Positions 45,501 to 57,500 of a stretch of DNA of 64,000 bases are shown here, one piece after another. The stretch lies in assembly GCF_026151205.1 (NCBI RefSeq), contig NC_087075.1, forward strand, positions 15,928,571-15,992,570, read 5' to 3'. The number at the start of each line of letters is the position of its first letter. Positions within the stretch are counted from its first letter, which is position 1. The position numbers and the translations under genes are program-made. The stretch is from Bolinopsis microptera. Lineage: Eukaryota > Ctenophora > Tentaculata > Lobata > Bolinopsidae. The notes beneath the pieces are model-generated. The model had not been told where the DNA came from. It saw nothing but the letters and a program-made list of their open reading frames with translations, and made no database searches.

Positions 45501-48500
45501 GACTAGTGGTTACTAATGGTTACTAATGGTTACTAACTTACTAATGGTTACTAATGAAATGCTCCCCTTCCTGGAAATGAGTGAGTGATGTCGGACCACT
45601 TTCCACGTGGCTTCCACAATTCCGCCTAATTTTGTCATTGACATAAAGTAAGACAGCACAAATTGAGCACAAATCTTCGTAAAATAATTAATAAATGAAT
45701 ACAAGAAAACAGTGAAAAGGAGTGTAGATAAAGTGTAGATATAGCGGTATTAACTGTTTTTTAGGGCAGCAACTGGATGGAAAAAAGGCGGACAAAGATA
45801 AAAAAGGTTATTTTTCTATTTTTTTTCTTAAAAACAACAATTATATGCGCTTTTTAAAACAAGATCTTTCATTGTCCACTAAAAAAACCATCCAAATCAC
45901 TGCTTTGTTTTAAAGTTTTAAGAACCCATCGTAAAATTAAACATTCCAGTGCAATTCAAATTTCGAAGGTTAATATCAGGTTTCCTTTTCATAACATAGT
46001 TTCCTTTTCATAACATATTAAGGCAATTTTCAGTTTTGAAAACCACATTCTTGTAGTTGCTTTTCTTATATATTTGAAACGGTAGGTGTCCCCTTCCCCT
46101 TGATTTGCAAAACCAACGTCGAACACATGGTTAATGGTTATGTTAAAAAAGAAGGTAGCAGCCTCCTTTTCGGTTCCGAATAAATTTGTATGAAAATTAG
46201 AAATTTAAGTGCACTCGAAGTTCTAATTTTACGATGTAGTTCACACTAAGAGATAAATCATCCGGAATCATGCAAGGTAACCATGGTAACAAGGTAACCG
46301 TGGTAACAAGGTAACCATGGTAACAAGGTAACCATGGTAACAAGGTAACCATGGTAACAAGGTAACCATGGTAACAAGGTAACCATGGTAACAAGGTAAC
46401 CATGGTAACAAGGTAACCATGGTAACAAGGTAACCATGGTAACAAGGTAACCATGGTAACCAACTAACCATGGTAACAAGGTAACCATGGTAACAAGGTA
46501 ACCATGGTAACAAGGTAACCATGGTAACAAGGTAACCATGGTAACAAGGTAACCATGGTAACCAACTAACCATGGTAACAAGGTCGTTTAAGACCAGTTT
46601 AAGGTTTAATTCCAATGTCCATGACCCCTCATCTTACTCTCAGAAGCAGTTAAAGAGGGGTATGCAGCTGTAGAGGGTTTTAGATTAGTATCTTCCGGCA
46701 GTATGCTGTTTTATCATTTCCACCTCCGCTTGACCAGATTGATCTTCTGTCGGCAGAGTTAATCTGGTTCCAAGGACTCCCTGCCCTTATCATGAAATGG
46801 CCATCACCCCGGTCTTGGGGTTGCTTCCAGTTTTCTCCTTCAATAAAGTCAGGTTTTTCCCAGCCACTCTCCTCCACTCCAGCACATCTCCAGGAATTGT
46901 CCGAGACCATGAAATCGTTTCCTTCCGCATCCTTCATGCCTGCTACGATACCATAGCCACCACCACCATTGTAACATTTAACTGCTATGACCCGGGTGGG
47001 TGATGGAACACTGAGTGACGCTAGTGCCTGCCAGTTTGTGTCTGTGTACTTCTGAACTCCATCTATATAAACTGTTGTATGATCGTCACAGAATACCTTT
47101 AACGAGTATTCGCAAGGCTGGTCGTTGCATTCTTGTGTCTCCTCAGCATCTCCTACACAGTTAGATCCACCGTTAGCAGGGGCTGGGTCGGAGCAGCTTC
47201 TCGTTCTCTTCTGGGATCCTCCTCCGCAAGCAGCCGAGCAGTCTGACCAATCCCCGAAATCACTCCACTTCCCATCGATTATGCAAGGCTGATCGTTGCA
47301 TTCTTGTGTCTCCTCAGCATCTCCTACACAGTTAGATCCACCGTTAGCAGGGGCTGGGTCGGAGCAGCTTCTCCTTCTCTTCTGGGATCCTCCTCCGCAA
47401 GCAGCCGAGCAGTCTGACCAATCCCCGAAATCACTCCACTTCCCATCGATTATGCAAGGCTGATCGTTGCATTCTTGTGTCTCCTCAGCATCTCCTACAC
47501 AGTTAGATCCACCGTTAGCAGGGGCTGGGTCGGAGCAGCTTCTCGTTCTCTTCTGGGATCCTCCTCCGCAAGCAGCCGAGCAGTCTGACCAATCCCCGAA
47601 ATCGCTCCAGTTTCCATCAGTTGGGCAAGTGTGGCCACACTTTTTCAGGACTTGTTCAAGTTTACCGCATTTCCTCGAAGCCTTTTTCTTTAACTGACCA
47701 TCGCTGGATTCACAGCCCAGAGACGACTGGAAACCTTTCTGTAGGCACTTCCTGTTGTACTGCTTGATTTTCTTGTTGAGCTTCTTCTTCTTCAATGGAC
47801 ACTCGTACGAAGTAACGATTAACACTAAAAGTGTTAGCAAAACTACAGATGCGCAGAAATGTTTCATTGCTCGAGAGGGTTAAGTTGATAGGAGTAAACA
47901 AATTTGAATCGCCAAGTCGAAGTAATTTATGACTAAGTAAACTGTGAGTTTTCTTTCTAGGCGGGGATTCAGCCGTTTTTGAGTCGGTACGTAACAGCTG
48001 CATAACAATAGTCCTCACTCGTTTTGCCCTGAATGTCTCAATCCTTTAGATTCAAATCTCAACTACATTGTTCAATTATCTAGAAGTTTCATTATCGTCG
48101 GTCTTGCACCGAGGGCTAAATTTGACGACCTAACCAATTGTTTAATCTTCCAGCTCTCAAACTTTCAAGTTTAGACTGTCCCTCATTATTACATCGGAAC
48201 CAATATAATGGATATATTTCTTTGGTGCACAATTATAGTAGTGGTATGTCAACAAACTCCACCCCCAGTATAATAGTACTCCGTGCATATTAGTCATGAT
48301 GCGATGAGGGAAAGTCTTGACTGAAAACACAAAAACACAAAGACTTATTAAGAGACAACCGGTGCCAAACCTTGAAATTGTTGTTTTCTTGAAAACTGAT
48401 AAAACTTTGAAGGACGTGTTCAAACCTGGTTGGTGGTTTTGTTTCATTTTTCCCACTCATTACTTCTGGGCCCCCAGATTGAAATCTGTAACATTTTAAG

Positions 48501-51500
48501 AAAAACTGAAACTACTGACAAAAACTAGACCCTTTGACTGAGGGCACCCCTGAATCAGAATTTTTGTAACATATTCAGGTCCTGAGATATAGCAGTTTAG
48601 TTGGGGGCCCTGGATATTGAATTTTGTAACACATTTCTATGTTACACTTTTTCAATGGGTTTTTAGAGAAGCTTTTTGATAGTTTTTCAAGTTCAGACCA
48701 GTTTTTCTAGGTCACAAAGGGTTCCATCAACCATATTCTTGACTAAATTTTGTACTTGGGCCCAAAACATTGAATTCTGTAACATATTTATGTTTTCACT
48801 GCCAAGGTCATATCTGGAATATTCAATATATTTTTGTATTGGTAACATGGTTTTTAGATTCTCATACAAAATTCTGAAGCGATCCTTATTCATACAATTT
48901 GATAAAATGGCTGCGGAACTTGAATTATGTAACATTAGAAAGTAAGTGTATAGGGTATGTATCCTAGTGTGAGGGGTGTTAGGTAAGCTATATTATAGTT
49001 TTTGAAGTTCAGACCAGTTTTTCCAGGTCACAAAGGATTCCATCAACCATATTCTTGACAAAATTTTGTACTTGGGCCCAAAACATTGAATTTTGTAACA
49101 TATTTATGTTTTGACTACAAAGCTCATATCTGTAATGTTCAATATATTCTTGTACTGGTAACATGGTTTTTAGATTCTCATACAGAATTGTAAAGCAATC
49201 CTTATTCGTATAATTTGATAAAATGGCTGCGGAACTTGAATAATGTAACAATAGAAAGTAAATGTATAGAGTATAGTATATATAGTATGTATCCTAGTGT
49301 GAGGGGTGTTCGGCAAGCTATATTATAGTTTTTGAAGTTCAGACCAGTTTGCCTAGGTCATGAGGGTTCCATCAACCATATTATTGACCATATTTTGTAC
49401 TTGGGCCCAAAACATTGAATTTTGTAAGTCCACAGATGGACATGGAACTCTGCCATTTCAGTGGATAAACTCGTGACCTGGCATTTTATTGTTACAAATT
49501 TCAATATATAGGGCCCAATTTCTATTTTCTATACAATTTGATATATAAATTAAAAGTTTTTAAATATCCAACCTTTAATCTAATTAGCTATATTCATTTG
49601 ATTAAATATACCGCGTTCTGTCGCGGATTGTCAATTTAAATTACATTACATTTAAATTGTTACAAAATTCAATAATTTGGTCCCAATTATAATTTTTTTA
49701 ATTTGTTAAGTTGTTTCATGTCTTTATTTTAATGCATCAACCAACTTAAAACCAATACTAGATCAAACAACTCTGTATATAAACATACTCATTTGTAACC
49801 ATGTTACGTTATTCAAAGAAATGGGCCTTTTATTGATTATGAACCATATACCAAGATTGTGGTAATGCCTTTATACAAGAATTGCTGCACTAATAACCTG
49901 GTTTGAGAGTTAAATACATATCGTACACTAGCTGTGGTTGTAACAAACTATAAAGATAGATTCATGAAAACAAGATGTTACAAAATGTCCATTTTGGGCC
50001 TTTTTATGAAATCAAAAGTGGGCCTTTTTTCATTCCACAGCTAAGCAAATACCTAAAGTACATTTTTGTGAAGCAAGAATCTTTAAAATTTAATAATTGG
50101 CTGAGCCATTGAAAAGTGTAACCAAATGTTACATTTTTCAACATAACTGGGCCATTTTACAATATTATTCATAGCCGATGACCTGAGACTATTTGTTATC
50201 ACAATTATAATCATCTCTGAAAGTTTCAAGACCATCGAGTAATTATTAATGGAGTTATTGTAAAAATGAGAAAATCGCCCATTTTGGCAGTGAAACAAAA
50301 CCACCAACCAGGTTTGAACATGTCCTGAAGGAGAGCCAAGTTTGAGCTAGAATATGAAACAATTGCACTGCCACACGTGAAATGTTTATCTGATGAGGGC
50401 GGTAGTAAACTGACCACAGCTATATAATTAAACCATATCATTAACAATAGGGGGGCCGAAATCTTATTCTAACTTGCTAACCCAACTATAACCGTCCAAA
50501 AGCAGTCGAATAATTAATAGGCAGATCCAATTACGGTGAATATGGTAACCCTAGTAACCCTAGTAACCAGACTATCATAGTGTTACTAGTAACCCTAGTA
50601 ACCACAATATCACGGTGTATATGGTATCTCTAACTAGCCTCAAAATCTCCCAAAATTAGGTGGGTCATTGGTTCTTTATCTAAAATTGTGCAAGAATTTT
50701 AGATTTGTGCGGAAAAGTGTGGAAAACGATTGTTAGAGTGAATGTGTGCGGTAAACAGCTAAAAGTTCGTTGTGTGCGGCCAACGGCAACAGATTTAGCT
50801 GCACTTAAATACTGGTTTTGATGTTAAACTATAGTACGTGAATCTCAATTTGAGTTATCTCGATAACACTATGATATAGTGTGGTTACTAGGGTTACTAG
50901 GGTTACTAGGGTTACTAGTAACACTATGATATAGCCTGGTTACTAGGGTTACTAGTACAACACTATGATATAGCCTGGTTACTAGGGTTACTAGTAACAC
51001 TATGATATAGCCTGGTTACTAGGGTTACTAGTAACACTATGATATAATCAGGTTATGTATTAAGCTGTTAAAAAATTAAGCTAAATTCTAATATACTTCT
51101 GATGATTGATATCTCATGTTAGAACCAATAATGTAATAAAGTGAAACTTCTATACCCATACAAAAATCACGTTTTGTTCAAAAGTGGAGTTTGTTTGGTA
51201 AACAAATTGTTTGTAAACAATTTGGGGGGGGGGGGCGGACCTGCTAATTACTGTTACTATGGTTACTAGGGTTACTATGGTTACTATGGTTACCCCCGGA
51301 CCTGCTAATTACTGTTACTATGGTTACTAGGGTTACTATGGTTACTATGGTTACCCCCGGACCTGCTAATTACTGTTACTATGGTTACTAAGGTTACTAT
51401 GGTTACTATGGTTACCCCCGGACCTGCTAATTACTGTTACTATGGTTACTAGGGTTACTATGGTTACTATGGTTACCCCCGGACCTGCTAATTACTGTTA

Positions 51501-54500
51501 CTATGGTTACTAGGGTTACTATGGTTACTATGGTTACTATGGTTACCCCCGGACCTGCTAATTACTGTTACTATGGTTACTAGGGTTACTATGGTTACCC
51601 CCGGACCTGCTAATTACTGTTACTATGGTTACTAGGGTTACTATGGTTACTATGGTTACCCCCGAACCTGCTAATTACTGTTACTATGGTTACTAGGGTT
51701 ACTAGGGTTACTATGGTTACCCCCGGACCTGCTAATTACTGTATGATACAAAGCGCCTTATTTTTGAGATTCTAGAGCACTCTAGATCCATTGACAATAT
51801 TAAATGATTCGGGAAGTGTTTGAAGTATGCAGCGCTTAAATGCTCCCGTTTAAAATAATATACATTTTCTGTCATGGATGACATTTCATCAAAGAAAGTG
51901 TCAAATGATTGTCAATTTTCAGCCAAAATTTTGAGATATGGGCAAAATGGGCATAATTTTCATTATTTTCAGGTCAAAATCAAAAAATCAAAAATAAATA
52001 TGTCTAACACATTATGCATTATTCATTGAGCTGAAATATAACTCTACCTCGCAACTAAAGATCAGCGAACACGATGTTTGGTTTTCACCACAACTCACAT
52101 TTAATTAAGCTGCTTTTAAGCCCATGCCCCCGCCCCCCGCCCCCCCCCCCCCCCCCCCCCCCCGGCCCCCCCCCCCCCCCCCCCCTAGTTAGTAGTTTGA
52201 CAGCCACTAAATGAATTGAGAGGTATCACACATGAACACTAAATGAATTGAGAGGTATCACACATGAAACACATCAGAATTATACATGGCAAATGACTCT
52301 CAGAACATTTTGATAGAAGACGTTACTCGCTCATTCCATTTGAAATGTGAGCTGATTAACAATACATTCTTAACATGCAGGGAATCTGAAGGAAGCAGCC
52401 AGCAGGACACACATTTATCAGAACGTGTTTATCTGATTGAGACGGTCAGTGGACAGATTGGTTACTAGGGTTACTATGGTTACTAGGGCTACTATGGTTA
52501 CTAGGGATACTATGGTTACTAGGGCTACTATGGTTACTAGGGCTACTATGGTTACTAGGGTTACTAGGGTTACTAGGGTTACTAGGGCTACTATGGTTAC
52601 TAGGGCTACTATGGTTACTAGGGTTACTAGGGTTACTAGGGCTACTATGGTTACTAGGGTTACTAGGGTTACTAGGATTACCAGGGTTACTATGGTTACT
52701 ATGGTTACTAGGGTTACTATGGTTACTAGGATTACTAGGGTTACCAGGGTTACTGTGGTTACTATGGTTACTAGTTGTACAGTACAAAGCAATCTACAAA
52801 TATCAGGACTTGACAGTTCAATTTGCCATCAAATTATATTACAGTTTGTACGAGGGTTGCCATGATGTCATGTCAAGTATACCGGCATATTTTTAAAGAT
52901 AAAACCATAATTTATACGGCAAATTACAGAGTTGACGAAGAACACCTTAAAATCTAAAATACCAACAACCTCTCCACTTTCTAGCTTTCTCAAAGTATTT
53001 CAAAATAAAACTTACTTCTCAAGTTTTATCCTCTCCTGTTCCAGTGCGTATCTAGCTTTCTCAGCCTGCTCCAGCTCGTGTCTCACCATAGTAACCATAG
53101 TAACCCTAGTAACCCTAGTAACCCTAGTAACTCTAGTAACCCTAGTAACCCTAGTAACTTACTTCTCAAGTTTTATCCTCTCCTGTTCCAGTGCGTATCT
53201 AGCTTTCTCAGCCTGCTCCAGCTCGTGTCTCACCTTAGTAACCCTGGTAACTCTAGTAACCCTAGTAACCCTAGTAACCCTAGTAACCCTAGTAACCCTA
53301 GTAACCCTATTAACTTACTTCTCAAGTTTTATCCTCTCCTGTTCCAGTGCGTATCTAGCTTTCTCAGCCTGCTCCAGCTCGTGTCTCACCTTAGTAACCC
53401 TGGTAACCCTAATAACCCTAGTAACCCTAGTAACTCTAGTAACCCTAGTAACCCTAGTAACTTACTTCTCAAGTTTTATCCTCTCCTGTTCCAGTGCGTA
53501 TCTAGCTTTCTCAGCCTGCTCCAGCTCGTGTCTCACCTTTTCTGCTTGTCTTATTCGCTCTAGTTCCAGTCTGGTGAAAGTGAATTAGTGAAAGTGAAAT
53601 CATTTACAAATAATTGAGGGTTTTACACAGTTACAATACTGAGTCAGCTCTTGATAGCAGATAATTTAAATTATATTAATTATGGATTCTGGTACCGGTG
53701 GGAGGCATATAGTTTTGATACCTGACAGTTAATCAAACACCAATCAAATCCCTGAGTCACTGTCACGTGTCAAAACAAAATGCCTCACTCCCGGCACTCC
53801 CCGCTACAATCCACATCTATCTATTATGAGTAACTTATCTAAATATTTTCAAACAATACATAATTATACAGAATTGCATGCTTCTAAATAAACCCAGATA
53901 TAAAAGGATAAAACCTATATATAGCCCAAATTTCCAGTAGCCTAGTATATTATTATATAGGATAGGACAAAGAAGACACTATCTGCCACACTTATAGAGC
54001 CTGGCAAACTCTAATCAAAGGTAAGTCTGGCAGTGGTTCACACTCTGTTGATATCTCTTTAATGAGACTTGATTGAGGCCTCTCAACTTCCCTAGTTGAG
54101 TGTGTCCCACAACCAAGCTCATTGCCTAGAAGTCCCACATTATTATAATGAACCTGGACATACGTGGCAAGTATCAGCTCTTGAAACCAAACCAAACCAA
54201 ACCAAATATTATTATATATAATATAGTATGCAGTCCATCAAGTACAAGATAAGTTTGTTGAGAGCAGTGACCTGCTAATTAATTAATTAAGTTACAAAAA
54301 CATGATTTCAGAATCGATGAAAAATTGAAGTTAGCGAAGAATTTTAATTAATAATAACTATTAAGTACTTAGTTAGTACTTCGTTAGTACTTAGTTAGTA
54401 CTTAGTTAGTACTTAATTAATACTTAGTTACTACTTAATTAATACTTAGTTAGTACTTAGTTAGTACTTAGTTAGTACTAAGTTAGTACTTAGTTAGTAC

Positions 54501-57500
54501 TTAGTTACTACTTAGTTAGTACTTAGTTAGTACTTAGTTAGTACTTAGTTAGTACTAAGTTAGTACTTAGTTAGTACCTAGTTAGTACATACCTCTCTTT
54601 TTCCTTTCTTATCTTTTCAGCTTCTTCCTCGAATAATTTGCTCTTTAATATTTCCTCCTCTCTTATCTTCCTCATCTGTTCCTCCTGGAATTACAGATTA
54701 TTGTATTGTATTGTATTGTATTGTATTGTATTGTATTGTATTGTATTGTATTGTATTGTATTGTATTGTATTGTATTGTATTGTATTGTATTGTATTGTA
54801 TTGTATTGTATTGTATTGTATTGTATTGTATTGTATTGTATTGTATTGTATTGTATTGTATTGTATTGTATTGTATTGTATTGTATTGTATTGTATTGTA
54901 TCAGACCTTTACAGATTAACTTGTGAGAGATGTTCGCGATTAAAAAGCTATAACTTGTAGCGAATAGCAAATTGCTAATTACAAATTAAATTATCATTCA
55001 AAATAAAAAATTACAAATAATCCCTCGCTAGACCTGTACCTGTTGTCTAATTACTAATTACTAATTACGCTAGACCTGTACCTGTTGTCTAATTACTAAT
55101 TACGCTAGACCTGTACCTGTTGTCTAATTACTAATTACTAATAACGCTAGACCTGTACCTGTTGTCTAATTATTAATTATTAATTACGCTAGACCTGTAC
55201 CTGTTGTCTAATTACTAATTACTAATTACGCTAGACCTGTACCTGTTGTCTAATTATTAATTACTAATTACGCTAGACCTGTACCTGTTGTCTAATTACT
55301 AATTACTAATTACGCTAGACCTGTACCTGTTGTCTAATTACTAATTACGCTAGACCTGTACCTGTTGTTGTTGTTCTTCAGCCAGTTTTGCTTCCATGAT
55401 TTGTCGCTGTGCTAAGAGGTATTTGTCGTTTTCCAGCTGGGCCAAGTGCTGTATTTCCTCCTGAAATTTAAAAAGGTTTTAATTATTTTGGATTTTTAAT
55501 TAGCAATATTAGATTGTTAGGGCTGAGATAAACTCTTTCTAAATCTCAAAAGATTTGGGTATGTTAGCCTAGCAGATATTAGTGGTTACTATTGGTTACT
55601 GGGGGTTACTATGGTTACTAGCAGCTATTAGTGAATCAAGGGAAGATTGTAAGTTGCTTTTCTATGGTATATATATATATATACAGGGTATTTCAAGAAT
55701 AATGTCCTGATTTTTAAAAACAATACATTTTTTTATAAAGGAGCAAAATGCCCATTATTGGTTGCCATTAGTTCATAAAGCTTACAAATTTAATTTGTTA
55801 AGCTCATTTGTTCCAGCGATTCAACTTTGTTAATTTTTTTGGCTCTGTTCCAAAAAGTCGAATTTTGAGAAAAATGGGGTTCACAAAAGAAACAAAACTC
55901 GATATTGTGAAGACTTATTGGATTTGTGGAAGCAGTGTGACAAGTGCTAGGCGTTTGCTACAGAAAAAGGACAAGTCTAAATTCAGCAATGATGAAAGGA
56001 CAATACGACGTCTTGTAAAGAAGCTAGAAACTGATTGTACCCTGATAAAGAACATGCGTACGGGTAGGCCGAAATCTGCTCTTTCTGAGAAGAATATCAA
56101 AAGGGTGCAAAGAAAATTAGAGAACAGTCCAAGGAGGTCAACCAGAACACTTGGTAGGGAGCTTAAGTTATCGACAACTTCAGTTTGGAGAATTTTGAGG
56201 AAAGAGCTGAAGAAGTTTGCCTAAAAAATTAAAATCAAACAGACACAAACTCCAAAAAATAGAGAACAAAGGACCGAATTTGGCAGCATGATGGCTGATC
56301 GCATCGAATCTGACTCAGAATTCTTGAAACAGATATTTTTTTCAGATGAGGCTCATTTTCATCTGAGCGGTCATGTCAATCGCCAAAATTGTAGGTTTTG
56401 GGCAGATGAGAACCCCTATGCAACAGTTGAGTCGCCTATCACTAGAGAGAAAGTCAGAGCTTGGATGGGGATCGGGTATCATGGTATTTTTCTCAAAATT
56501 CGACGTTTTGGAACGGAGCCAAAAAAATTAACAAAGTTGAATCGCTGGAACAAATGAGCTTAATAAATTAAATTTGTAAGCTTTATGAACTAATGGCAAC
56601 CGATAATGGGCATTTTGCTCCTTTATAAAAAAAATTATTGTTTTTTAAAATCAGGACATTATTTTTGAAACACCCTGTATATGGTATATATATATATTTC
56701 TGAACAGACTCGAGTAAAAACAGGATCAAGTCTTACAATGACATCATTAACACAGTAAACAAACAACCCAATTTATTTGTTAGTGAGTAGTGTTTAAGAA
56801 AAATAAACCTTTCCCTTGTCACTGTAGTTTTCTCCACAGTGTATTTAAGCAATAATTTATTAATTTATTCTAATAATTTATTAATTAATAAGTATATTTC
56901 ACCTCTTCTTTGACAAGTTTGCGTTGTTGTTCCAGTTTCACCGCCCTGTCTATCTCCTTTTTAATCTCCTCCGCTCTCCTTACCTGCTCACTATCCTGCG
57001 GGTTTTATAGCGTTACACACAGCCTCGTTACACACAGCCACGTTACACATAACTGCGTTACACACAGCCACGTTACACACAGCTGCGTTACACACAGCCA
57101 CGTTACACACAGCCACGTAACACACAGCCGCGTTACACACAGCTGCGTTACACACAGCTGCGTTACACACAGCCACGTTACACATAGCCACGTTACACAT
57201 AGCCACGTTACACATAGCCACGTTACACATAGCCACGTTACACATAGCTGCGTTACACATAGCTGCGTTACACACAGCTGCGTTACATAAAGTGAAAGCA
57301 ACGCGTTACACACAGCCACGTTACACACAGCCACGTTACACATAGCTGCGTTACACATAGCCACGTTACACACAGCTGCGTTACACATAGCTGCGTTACA
57401 CACAGCTGCGTTACATAAAGTGAAAGCAACGCGTTACACACAGCCACGTTACACACAGCCACGTTACACACAGCTGCGTTACACATAGCCGCGTTACACA

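Noticed and set aside
52286..52468. 60-codon plus-strand frame with varied composition
   Set aside because: No recognisable domain or splice context, ends in the array; kept out for lack of support.
54638..54970. Frames across the TTGTA microsatellite
   Set aside because: Pentanucleotide repeat reads open as a 15-base period; only the flanking GIGYF exon (minus) is real.
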